Of a stretch of 64,000 nucleotides of DNA, positions 1 through 9,353 are shown piece after piece (the stretch's first letter is position 1; every line of letters begins with the position of its first letter). The notes beneath the pieces were generated by a model that saw only the letters and a program-made list of their open reading frames with translations, was not told the DNA's origin and did no database searches. The position numbers and the translations under genes were made by a program. Origin of the DNA: Aphelocoma coerulescens (Eukaryota > Chordata > Aves > Passeriformes > Corvidae); contig NW_027184085.1 in assembly GCF_041296385.1 (NCBI RefSeq), positions 57,508,109-57,572,108 on the forward strand. The letters run 5' to 3'.

Positions 1-3000
1 AAGATGACACAAGCAGCCACACTGGAATGAATTTCCACATACTTCCATTACAGCCTGGATTTAACATCAAGCAACAATACACACATTTTCAGTAGAATTA
101 CATCAATTAATCTTGGATACAGACTTAGCTTTCTGCAAAGGTATAGTACAGTAGTGAAGGACTGAGTGTTTTCCTCTCAGATATTCCAGTGGGATCTTTA
201 GTGCTTTCTCTGTAATGGACACTTAAACTGAATGGATACCATTAAAGCCATCTGGACTTCTGTAGCTATCTAGTGTTTTGCCTTATGTGCAAAAACCAAA
301 TGCATATATCAGATCTTTGACATAAACTGATCAACTGGCAATGAGATTATTACACACCCTGTCCTAAATAAATTATAAATAAATAAAGTCCTTGATAAAT
401 TACCACATCTACTGCTCACTGATTGTTTTCAAGTTCCTCCACGTATTTTTCCATTAAAAAAAAAAAACAACAAAACACCAACAAACAGGAGTAAGGGAAT
501 ACAAATACTGTGTGAAGGAGTAGGTGGCATCCTAGGTTCCTGTGTTCACATGGCACCTGCTTCACAAAAGACAGACTGGCAATATAGAAGTAAGGGAGAA
601 GTTTAGGGAAAATGAAATAAGAAATGGTACAACATAAATGAGGAAGGTGACAGAGACCCAGACTGGTGCATGAAGGAGGAAGAAGGCAGAAACAGTGAAA
701 AGAGAGTAACAGTGAACCTATCATTTTGTCAGAAAATCTAACATATATCTTATCATACATGTCATCAAATTTGACTTTCATGAAGTTGTTTGTGGTCCCT
801 TCTAAAGGGAGCAGAGGACACAGAGAGCAAATTATCAGTTTGTTGATTAAACTTTTAACAGGGAGTGATTCTTCTCATAATGCACAGCTAACTTCCAGAA
901 CTTCTTGCTGTGCAAACCATGCACACTCTTTAAAAAAAAAACCAACCCAACAACAACAACAAACGAAAAAACCAACCAACCAAAACCCTGCTAAAATCCA
1001 TGCACTTGAAATTTTAGTAAGTAGATAAATCTACCTAGGCCTCAGGAAGGCATTGAGCTACAAAAACCTGATACCTAGGAGAGCATTGTATATGCCAACC
1101 AGCAGATATACATAACAACTAGCAATATTATTCACATGGAATTCACCACTGAATGTCACTGTAAATGCAATTTTGGCTTAAACCATCTACATGATTCATC
1201 CTGGCTGTTCTCACTAACAAAGCTACTCTGGCAGCTAAAGAGAAACCTCTTGAGCAACCATGAATTTAAAAAGCAGTTGTCCAGACTCACAATACAGTTG
1301 GCACAATGAAAACAAAATAATCATTCTCATTCTACTACTCATAGGCACTGTGGGTATCTGACAAGGAAATGAGCATCCCATCAGCTGAGGCAAGTTGCTG
1401 CCCAACCTGATTCCCAGTTCATAGGTGTTGTAAGATGACAGAAAGGAAGAGTTCTCATTCTCTGCCACACAGCAAATTTTCAAGTCCTAAAATGTGTTTC
1501 CACTGTACCCCAGAAATCCCAGGTGTTACAGCTCAGTGAGCTCCTTCTAATGTTTTATTTTCTACCATTAAGAGAGCTCAGTTCAAGACATTAACTTTTT
1601 TACAACATGCACAGAGAAAGTTAAAACTCCATCTTATTTTTTCTTCACATCAGAGAATTCAACTTGAAACAAAAAATGTTCTCCATTTGAAGTAACTAAG
1701 CCTTTTCATATTTAAGCACTACATGCTTGCCATTTATATTATACACTGAATGTATATTTTGTCAAAAGAAACTGAGCGTGTGTTTTCTAAATGGAGACTT
1801 TGTTAATATGGAAGCTATTTGAAAGACCTATTACAAACCATACAGATTTTCCACTGCACAATCAAATTATAGGCAGGAAAGGCTCAGCACACATTTTGTG
1901 AACTGCAAAGAGAATGAAAGCAAGATAAAACAGCAAGGGACTGAAATTAATCATGCTGAACACAAATGGACGGCTCCAAGATAAACCAGTTGGGAACCCT
2001 TTCAAAGTACCAAAGCCTTCACGTAAGTTGGCTTTGGACCACAGTGTCTTTTGCCACACTCTCACCTACTTTTTTAACTACAAAAAGCATGACACCATTC
2101 TGTTGTTACTATACCACTCCCACTACCATTTATAATCAGTTCCTCCATGAACATTTACCAGATTAAACTAACACTCAAGACAAAAGTTTAACTAGGCCCA
2201 CGTCATGAGATAATCATTCCTCTCTGGACTATGGTACCCTATACACTGAATAAACCAGTCTATGCTCAAGCTAGTAAGAAGTCCAAAGTCAATTTTCATG
2301 ATCTCTTCCTTCCACGTTTGCCAGAAAATCACAAGATTAAGGCACTGCCCTAAATGCTAATGTCAAAAAAACTTACTGACGCAGCTTTTAAAAGCTTCTC
2401 TTTAAGCAAAGAGGCTTCCCCTTTCTACTTAGAGACTCCATTCCAAACAGACTGTGTACATAAACAAAGCAGCACAGTGGAATTGTCAGCCATAACAACT
2501 GATACAAAGCCCATTTCTTTGCCAATGTTTGCAGTTAGAGGAGTTTCAGTAACTTTTTTATCTCATGGTAACTGTGATTTGGACACTAAATCTATCTTAT
2601 CTCCTGCAGTTTTAGTTCTAGACCACATCAATAAAAACATTGTTTATGCTACACTGCAGTCTTTCTCAGTGCACTGAACAAGACTCCAGTAATACACACT
2701 GTGTCACACAGAGATGCACAGAAGTCTACTCATGCAATTCTTGTCAACTGCAGGTTCACATTTCTTATTCCTTCAGTGCATTTTTTCCACAGATCTTTTT
2801 CTACCAATGCACAAATTATGCATCTATAAGAAGAAAGAAAAAAAGGAAGTAGCTTGAGAAAAGGCAAGTGACTTTAAAATACATTTAAAAGCCTCTTTGT
2901 ATACTGCAGGGCTTTTTGTTAAGGACAGGCAACAGCCAGAGCAAAACCAAAGAAATATGCACCAATCCTATTTCTGTAAAGGTCAGGGACAGAAGACTCT

Positions 3001-3750
3001 TCAGGAAAAGAGGAACAGAACAATTTTCTTTTTAAATGGGCATCTGCGTACAGGAAGAATAAAGTTCTTCCAAAAGATACTGGCAAAACACATAGGTGGA
3101 ACGTGACCACAACAACTTGCCAAAAAGGCTCCCACTATAAAGAATGAGCACATGAGCATTTCTCATGTCGCCTCGTGCTTCTTTCCCAGCAGGTCCCAGC
3201 AGCCGCCGCAGCCCAGCACTGCGTCGGCTCCCTTGGAAGAAACCTCAGAGAAGTAAGTTTCTGCAAGATTTGCAAACCGGAATGGGGTGAAGCTTCGGAA
3301 AGAGGCCAAACAAAGAAAATGGGTCGTTATCAATCCACTCAAAGCCTAGACGGACACACACACACACACACCCCCAGCGAAACTGGAAAGAGAAAAGGTG
3401 GGAATATTTCCCCGGCAGCACAAGAAGAGGGTACGAGAAGGGATAACGGCGGTACTTGGAGAAAAGAGTTTTGAGTTTCTCTTGGCAGCAGAAGCCCCCT
3501 GCCCGCCGTGAGGGAAGCACCGAGGAGCCGAAGCAGAGGTGGGCGGTGGGGCCGCGGCCGGAGGCCGGGTCGGCAGGGGCTGCGGCGGGGCGGAGGCCCG
3601 GGCAGCAGTTCGGGGGGCCGGGCAGGAGCGAAGGACCGGCGGCCTGACGGGGAGAGGGGAGGGGGGGGACGGTAGGGGAGGGAAGGGCCCGGCGGGCGCC
3701 AGGCCGACCACGGGGAGCGGAGCCTGCTGCGGAGGGCGGACTATCCTCAC
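1..3750 (-). other. SNX2: SNX2 intron 1 (5' portion)
   Basis: This is the start of SNX2 intron 1, running off the low-coordinate edge of the window. I looked on the minus strand for the acidic, serine- and proline-rich exon 2 expected from the family and did not find it, so the intron is longer than 3.7 kb. The contents are mostly unique AT-rich sequence. There are A/C-rich simple tracts at about 456-492 and 931-988 and an (AC)n run at 3354-3370. The donor-proximal 400 bases stay open in the exon 1 frame down to 3346. The part above about 3480 is GC-rich and belongs to the CpG island. I see no interspersed repeat that I can name here. Confidence 0.8.
3354..3370. repeat. (AC)n microsatellite
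   Basis: A short uninterrupted AC dinucleotide run in SNX2 intron 1, about 380 bases downstream of the donor, next to the CpG island edge. Confidence 0.8.
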
Positions 3751-3858
3751 CTCCAGGGTGGACACGGTACTGGTGAAGAGGTCCTCGCCGTCCTCCAGCT
3801 CCTCGAGGTCGGCGGGCCGCGTCTCCCCCAGCGGCGGCGGCTCCCGCTCCGCCGCCAT
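3751..3858 (-). CDS. SNX2: SNX2 coding exon 1 (sorting nexin 2, N-terminus; partial gene)
   Basis: Sorting nexin 2 is an endosomal SNX-BAR protein. It dimerises with SNX5/SNX6, works with retromer/ESCPE-1, and tubulates endosomes for retrograde and recycling transport. The exon encodes 36 residues, starting MAAEREPPPLG and ending EDGEDLFTSTVSTLE, which I recognise as the vertebrate SNX2 N-terminus. The reading frame leaves the exon after E36 at a strong donor, CTGGAG|GTGAGG (GT at 3750-3749), in phase 0. Residues 22-28 (EDGEDLF) form the acidic-DLF type motif that in SNX1/SNX2 binds the SNX27 FERM domain (family knowledge). The PX and BAR domains are in later exons below coordinate 1. The start is the ATG at 3858-3856, in a good Kozak context and inside a YY1-type motif. 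No other SNX2 exon is visible in 1-3750. The identity is firm. The 5' UTR boundary cannot be set from sequence. Confidence 0.93.
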
Positions 3859-3863
3859 CTTCC
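3853..3863 (-). promoter_or_regulatory. YY1-type element overlapping the SNX2 start codon
   Basis: On the minus strand the start codon lies in AAGATGGCGGC, the classical YY1 consensus found just downstream of the start site in many housekeeping promoters. The ATG of the motif is the initiation codon, and the following GCGGC encodes the first residues (Ala-Ala). This suggests a short 5' UTR and couples start-codon context with a transcription element. The site is a sequence match only. Confidence 0.6.
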
Positions 3864-3881
3864 CCTCCGCCCCGGCCCCGC

Positions 3882-3893
3882 GCTCACGTGACC
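3882..3893. promoter_or_regulatory. CLEAR-like E-box (TCACGTGA core)
   Basis: The minus strand reads GGTCACGTGAGC, nine of ten bases of the CLEAR consensus GTCACGTGAC bound by TFEB, TFE3 and MITF. The palindromic core TCACGTGA is at 3884-3891, only 26 bases upstream of the SNX2 ATG. USF1/2 and MYC/MAX can also bind CACGTG, so factor identity is open. Lysosome/endosome-network control of an endosomal sorting gene would make biological sense, but that is inference. Confidence 0.5.
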
Positions 3894-3910
3894 GCTCCGC
3901 CGCCCGCCTG

Positions 3911-3916
3911 CACGTG
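3911..3916. promoter_or_regulatory. Second CACGTG E-box
   Basis: A second palindromic CACGTG lies 25 bp from the first, with the same GGTCACGTG half on the minus strand (GGTCACGTGCAG). Two phased E-boxes about 2.5 helical turns apart suggest cooperative bHLH-ZIP binding. A GC box, GGGGGCGGGG, follows at 3939-3948. Confidence 0.45.
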
Positions 3917-3938
3917 ACCGCGGCGGCCGGGCCGGGCC

Positions 3939-3948
3939 GGGGGCGGGG
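3939..3948 (+). promoter_or_regulatory. GC box (SP/KLF type)
   Basis: GGGGGCGGGG on the plus strand matches the SP1/KLF consensus. It is the last element before the minisatellite begins and lies about 80 bp upstream of the SNX2 start codon. Confidence 0.5.
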
Positions 3949-3959
3949 TCAGCGTCCCC

Positions 3960-4810
3960 TTCCCGCCCCACCCCCGCCACATCCACAGCCCCTTCCCAAA
4001 CCCCTTCCCAAACCCCTTCCCGCCCACCCCCGCCACATCCACAGCCCCTTCCCAAACCCCTTCCCAAACCCCTTCCCGCCCCACCCCCGCCACATCCACA
4101 GCCCCTTCCCGCACCCCTTCCCGCCCCCCTTCCCGCCCCACCCCCGCCACATCCACAGCCCCTTCCCAAACCCCTTCCCAAACCCCTTCCCGCCCCACCC
4201 CCGCCACATCCACAGCCCCTTCCCAAACCCCTTCCCGCACCCCTTCCCGCCCCACCCCCGCCACATCCACAGCCCCTTCCCAAACCCCTTCCCAAACCCC
4301 TTCCCGCCCCACCCTCGCCACATCCACAGCCCCTTCCCAAACCCCTTCCCAAACCCCTTCCCAAACCCCTTCCCAAACCCCTTCCCGCCCCACCCCCGCC
4401 ACATCCACAGCCCCTGCCACAGCCCCTTCCCAAACCCCTTCCCGCCACATCCACAGCCCCTTCCCAAACCCCTTCCCAAACCCCTTCCCGCCCCACCCCC
4501 GCCACATCCACAGCCCCTTCCCAAACCCCTTCCCAAACCCCTTCCCGCCCCACCCCCGCCACATCCACAGCCCCTTCCCAAACCCCTTCCCAAACCCCTT
4601 CCCGCCCCACCCCCGCCACATCCACAGCCCCTTCCCAAACCTCTTCCCCACCCCCGCCACATCCACAGCCCCTTCCCAAACCCCTTCCCAAACCCCTTCC
4701 CAGCCCCTGCCACATCCACAGCTCCTTCTCAAACCCCCTCCTGCCTTTCCCCTGCCACATCCACAGCCCCTTCCACAGCCTCTTCACAAACCCCTTCCCC
4801 AGTCCTGTCC
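3960..4810. repeat. GC-rich minisatellite, 57-bp main unit, G-quadruplex-prone
   Basis: This is a tandem array starting immediately behind the SNX2 core promoter. The landmark CCACATCCACAG recurs 15 times, starting at 3977, 4033, 4090, 4147, 4204, 4261, 4318, 4399, 4445, 4502, 4559, 4616, 4657, 4710 and 4755. Spacing is 57 in most intervals, with 56, 81, 46, 41, 53 and 45 as variants. Inside each unit a 12-bp subunit, CCCCTTCCCAAA, is repeated one to four times and explains the length variants. The copies decay towards the high-coordinate end. On the minus strand each full unit has eight runs of three to five G in GGGAAGGGGTTTGGG patterns, so many overlapping G-quadruplexes can be drawn. Because 57 is divisible by three, long open frames run through it on both strands. 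They are not genes. Confidence 0.95.
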
Positions 4811-4864
4811 CCATCCCCATCCTCAACCCTTTCCCTAGAAAATGGGCACAATTCCCTCTCTTAA

Positions 4865-7424
4865 GTTAGCTTGATTGCTTTTTGTCGCTCGTTAAGAAAT
4901 GTATGTGAGAAGTTTACCTTCTTTGATTCAAAGTAATATTGTAATTATAGTGAGTCTAAATAGATCTGTGACCACAGAAATCTGTTATAGGTATTTTTTG
5001 TGTATGTGTCAGAGAGGTCAAGGAATAACCCAAAGATAACTCTAGGTCCTGGATTTTTCACTAATTGAGATTCAAGGTCGAAAAATTGGTTTAGAAAATC
5101 TATGTGGAAAAATAACTCACATTAGAGAAAAGCAATCAAGGAAATAAATTGGAAGACAATTAATGCTGCAGGAAAATTTAGAGTGACTGCAAAAAGCCAA
5201 TCACATATGAGTTTGTGATGTGTTACCGAAAAAAGCAAAACTCCAATATAAAGCCAAGCCTCGTCCCTGTCAGTGTGTGTATTAACATGTATGTCATTCA
5301 ACAAACACATAGGAGCTGTCAACTCTACCTCATGCTACTAAGTCAAAATCTAGGGGAAGAGAAAGCTACCCATGTGTCCTAAAGGAAACTGTACCCACCC
5401 CTTCCTTTGCAGCCAATAAATCCACCTGTGTAATGCTGTGTGAGATGAATATGAATTAAGCTGCAAAGTCAAGAACCTGAACAGTAGAAGTCAAAATACC
5501 AAATCTAGGTTTACATGTGGAACTTGTGTATATGCCATGTATCTGCTTTAATTACCTGGTTACATGATAATATTCCATGGGAGCCCTCTTCTCAAGGAGC
5601 ATTTACTACACAATTGTGGTTTTTCCTTGTTTCCTAACAGCTCTGTACTTTGTTTATTATATGCAGTCTCAAGTCTACTCTGAACATGACACTGATCGTG
5701 CCATAATCAAATCTCTTCTGATGGGAGAGAGTTTTTAAAGTCCTTGCTAGGAGTTCCAGAGACAAACGGGACTCCCAGCCTTCACTGCTTCTTGATAGTT
5801 GTTTATTAAGTCTTATCAGAGTCACTAGCATGATCCAGACATAGCACAAAGCAGAGAATACAGGAGAAAGCCAAATTATCAAGATTAAACAGCCTTTTTA
5901 AACGTAAATCAACCAATGGTTACTAAAAACATACATTATTTTTACTTTTCTACCAATTATTCAATAACACAGCTAGGAACTGCTGAATTCTTTGTCCAAT
6001 CATCCCAAACTACTTTTACTGCAGAATATAGAGTAGTAGAAGATGAAGAAGAAGGTTTGGAGAACAACAACAATCCTCCATTTTGATGTTTTTTGCTTTT
6101 ATCTATTTACTACATTAACAAACCCAAAACCTCCAAATTTTTCACCCTGTGACAATCTTACATAGTCATCTATCACCTAATTCACACTAGTTTAGTTTCT
6201 AGTTCTTTTCCAATAGTAGGCAGTTTTTACCACGGACAGAGGTCAAAAGCTGTGTTGTTCAGGGGGGTGAAACCCCTCAAAACAGGCAGAGAAATATCCT
6301 CTGCACTCTGGGTTCCCACATGAAGACAAAAGGATTTGTCTTCTCACATGCATTTCTCTGAGGTTTGTCACTGCCAGACTGAAGTGTTTCACAAGCATTG
6401 ATGAACTTTATCTTCGGGGTGTGATGCCCATTACACAGGAACTGAGCAGAGATGGGAAAATTTAAACCTAAGGTGCTTATTGATTTGGATGCCCTAACTG
6501 AGATCACTAGGATTTGGGTTTTTTTCCTAGAATACCTAACATTTCAACAGTTTTGTCACCTAGGCAGGAAGCCCCAGTATCACAGTACTAGCCTTACCCT
6601 CACCCTTTTTTTGGAGTAGGCTTTTACTTCTTTCCTTCTCTGTTGTGTCACTCCCTTTCCCTTTATCAACCCTTCTCAGGTCCCACACTTTCTTGATTAG
6701 CCTTGGGAGCCATTGGGAACCCTTCAAAAATGGTAATTTTTGGTTTTGGCCTACCAGCAGGTAGTTTCTCCAAGTCAATATATCTGCTGCATGACACTGT
6801 CACTGTATCACTCCTGCTTCTGCCCCCAGCATCTGTGGGCTCTGCAAGCTTTCCTAGTCCAGCACTTAAGAGGAAATATGGAAAGATATGGAAATAAAAA
6901 ATGTGTTCTACATAAACACTCTTGGCAATACTTACACAATAAAAAGCTTCTTTTTTTTTCTATGCAGAATCAGGTTTCACTCAGGAGTATAATCTTGTTG
7001 ATTTAAAATTGCTTTTAAAATGAACAGTACAACAGTATTAGGGCTCATTTCCCTGGTTCAGGTCACGGAGGTGCTGAAGCCTTGAAATATTTATAAGAAG
7101 TTATCTGGGATTAGGCAAGGTACCATTTACTACCTTCTGCCCCTCTGTCAAAAAACTATTAAATTAGATGCAAAATAAAGGTGGATATGCTTTAAGCAAT
7201 GTGAATCAAGGTTTACAGTCAAATATGTCAGATTTTCAGAGAGTCTTACTTCACTGACTCTATTTTAGGATTGTACTAGTGCAATAGCCACTGTAATACC
7301 ATGTTATTTTAGTAACTGAAATATCAGTGAAACTGAAAGAAAATCATGACTCATGACTTAGAAATAGCTGTTTTGGAAGAGAGAGTGTTAGGGAATTATA
7401 CAAGCTCAAGGTCAGCCCCTGTGG
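4865..7424. other. Intergenic, no gene seen
   Basis: Unique AT-rich sequence upstream of SNX2. The base composition drops sharply at 4860, where the minisatellite ends. Short ORFs on both strands show no recognisable protein. There is a G-run at 6266-6271, but I see no nameable repeat. Confidence 0.6.
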
Positions 7425-7612
7425 TTTGGATCTGGAAGGAGCCACAGGAGATGATCTAGTCAATTTGCTGGAAAATATTTGTCAAACCTTTTCTTCAACA
7501 ACTCCAGTGATGAAGACCCCAAAACTTCTGCAGACAAACTGCTTTAATGCTTTGCTCTCTAGGATCAGAAAGAAATTCCGTCATTATCCTACCAGTCAAA
7601 CATTCTCATATG
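7425..7612 (-). mobile_element. Ancient CR1/L3-type LINE 3' fragment
   Basis: The plus strand keeps the skeleton of a reversed CR1-family 3' end: a GGAAGGAGCC...ATGATCTAGTC block, a stretch like the 'decline and re-start' region (TCCAGTGATGAAGACC, CTTCTGCAGACAAACTGC), then a GAAAGAAATTCC block. Divergence is high and there is no terminal octamer repeat, so this is an old copy shared by sauropsids rather than a young avian CR1. The chance 64-codon ORF here is a repeat shadow. Confidence 0.55.
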
Positions 7613-9210
7613 AAGTATGATTTTGCAGCAGCATGACACTGGGCTTGCTCAGCTTGTGATCATATTCAGGACAGATATTGGCCTCATTTTGTATCTGTGA
7701 AGTGACTTAGTCAGACTATTGAATTTTGTCTTTCTTTTTACCAACATTTACTTCAGTTTGTTTTGATGAGTTTGAATTCTTTTACTAATCTACAGTTGTT
7801 CGGTACCCCTTATGGTATGCATTCTCCCCTTTCTATTACTGGTGAGAGTATTAAATCATATCAGCCCTATGGCAGATCACTTCATTCCACTTTGATAAAT
7901 TCATCCTTCCATAAAAATTGTAATCACTGAAAAACAGCTTTTGACTGTGTTTTCTAACCAGTTCCTACTCTATAATAGATTAACATACAATATTTCAGTA
8001 GCTTTCTTATGAAACAGTCATAAAAGATAAATGTTCAAGAAATACCAAAGGAATATTTCCTCACTAAGAGATATTGCAAGAAAATGGTTAAATACAGGGG
8101 GGGAACAACAACCACCAGAGTGCTTAGAATTAGATGAAATACATTTTTGAGATTTTATTTTTCCAATTTATAAAATATTAAAAAAGGAATATTGTGCTAT
8201 TTTATGGTGACTGCACTTGCTCACATCAGTAAAGACTTTCAGTGAGTCAGCCTTCCTATGAAAAATTACAAAGCACAAATATTTACCAAATCTGTGAATT
8301 TGGCTCATGTGCCCACTCATCCTTTCAGACAAATAAACTTTACACTTCAGATCATGATGATTGTTCTTTTGTTCTGTCTTTCCATCTGAGTATTTAATTG
8401 CACATCTTAAAAAAAAAAAACCTTTTTCTGTTGCCTTTGCTTGCTGGTGAGTTGTCAGTGCTCTCATTTATTACAGAAAAATATTTTTAATATGTGTAAA
8501 AGAAACCGTTCTTCTATCACTTAGATATTTCGTTTGCTTTTGGAGTAGTGGCAAGTCTTGTCCTCTAGCAAATATCAGAATGGGAATTTCTGTTCCCTAG
8601 TTCACCTAATATAGAGCTCTACTAGCAGTAGCTGCGTATGTTTACATTGCTAAAACAGTAAGATGATTTGAAGTACTTTTTTCCATCTTCATAAGCACTA
8701 ACAGCAGGTGAGAACTAAGCAAGAAACTTTGGTTACTGTGATATACACTGACCTGCTTCCTCCACTGTTTATGATTTACAGGAGAGAGAATGTCTTCCAG
8801 CAAAGCATTGGTTTTATTTTGCACGTCTGATATTAGATAATCCAGGCATTGCAGCTTGATAAAAGACACAGTAGCCTCTGAGATCCTGATTTGCTTTGGG
8901 CTTCAGACACTTGCTCCCTGGCAACTGCCTGTCAAATCTCATTGGTTGTGTTCTGATACAGGAGTCATGCTGGAAACAAATACCAGGATGTTGTTAGCAG
9001 GTGGCAAACCTGAGACATCCCATGCCAAAGTAGAAGAGGTATCTAAAAAGACCCAGGATGGACAAAGGTGGGACAATACTTGGAAAAGGCATCATATGCA
9101 CTCGCCTGAAGCTAACACTTCTTCAGCCATCTGCTTTTGTCCACAGAGAGAAGCATAGTCTTAATCTCATTAAAGGGAAATAAGGGTTCCTAAGTGCCAG
9201 GTGATTATTT
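7613..9210. other. Intergenic, one exon-like segment
   Basis: Unique AT-rich DNA. It contains an A12 run at 8409-8420 and the exon-like minus-strand segment at about 8753-8880 listed separately. No other feature is supported. Confidence 0.5.
8753..8880 (-). other. Exon-like open segment (unidentified)
   Basis: On the minus strand an open frame reads ...VSFIKLQCLDYLISDVQN and then KTNALLEDILSPVNHKQWRKQ, ending exactly at CAG|GTCAGT, a good donor, with GT at 8752-8751 (phase 0). The peptide has ordinary soluble-protein composition with an amphipathic helix look. The 5' end is uncertain: there are AG dinucleotides near 8872-8883, but the upstream pyrimidine tract is weak, and an in-frame stop lies a little further upstream. 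I do not recognise the protein. It could be an exon of an unannotated minus-strand gene or lncRNA, or chance. Confidence 0.25.
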
Positions 9211-9353
9211 CACAGCAGATTCACAACATATTCTGAGTTGGAAGAGACCCACAAGGATCATCAAGTCCAACTCCTAAGTAAATGGCCTGTATGGGTATTG
9301 AACCCATAGCCTTGGTGTTATTAGCACCATGCTCTGACCAACTGAGCTAATCT
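9211..9353 (-). mobile_element. TguSINE1-type SINE (tRNA-Ile head, CR1 tail)
   Basis: Read on the minus strand, the head at about 9353-9284 is a tRNA-Ile(AAU)-like sequence. It has a perfect A box TAGCTCAGTTGG (9349-9338), a GTGCTAATAAC anticodon-arm region, and a B box GGTTCAATACC (9304-9294). It is followed by ACAGGCCA and then a CR1 3' tail with GGAGTTGGACTTGATGATCC and CTTCCAACTCAGAATATG (9276-9221). A tRNA-Ile head fused to a CR1-X tail is the structure of TguSINE1, known from zebra finch and relatives. It is not a tRNA gene: the acceptor stem is not paired and the CR1 tail follows directly. The degraded end lacks clear octamer repeats. Confidence 0.85.

Larger units (their letters stand above)
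3480..3960. promoter_or_regulatory. CpG island and TATA-less promoter of SNX2
   Basis: GC and CpG density rise abruptly at about 3480 and stay high to 3960, where the island merges into the GC-rich minisatellite. The island covers SNX2 exon 1, the start of intron 1 and the upstream core promoter. There is no TATA box at a plausible distance upstream of the ATG on the minus strand. The promoter architecture (CpG island, E-boxes, GC box, YY1 element over the start codon) is that of a broadly expressed housekeeping gene. The transcription start is inferred to lie between about 3865 and 3950. Confidence 0.8.

Noticed and set aside
2354..2677. 107-codon plus-strand ORF inside SNX2 intron 1
   Set aside because: Antisense to SNX2, no family resemblance, and no exon signals. 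The nearby CA|GTAAGT on the minus strand follows a frame with stops.
3960..4810. Interstitial telomere-like array (GGGGTTTGGG resembles ciliate telomeres)
   Set aside because: Vertebrate telomeres are TTAGGG. The 12-bp subunit sits inside a 57-bp unit and no TTAGGG copies are present.
3539..4864. 441-codon plus-strand ORF and 256-359 codon minus-strand ORFs across the minisatellite
   Set aside because: The repeat unit is 57 bp, a multiple of three, so any stop-free frame stays open in every copy. The peptides are pure repeat (PLPKPLPAPPPPH or GLWMWRGWGGKGF), are open on both strands, and have no domain. I treat them as artefacts.
9284..9353. A tRNA-Ile gene on the minus strand
   Set aside because: The A and B boxes are good, but the acceptor stem does not pair and the sequence runs straight into a CR1 tail. 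It is the head of a SINE.
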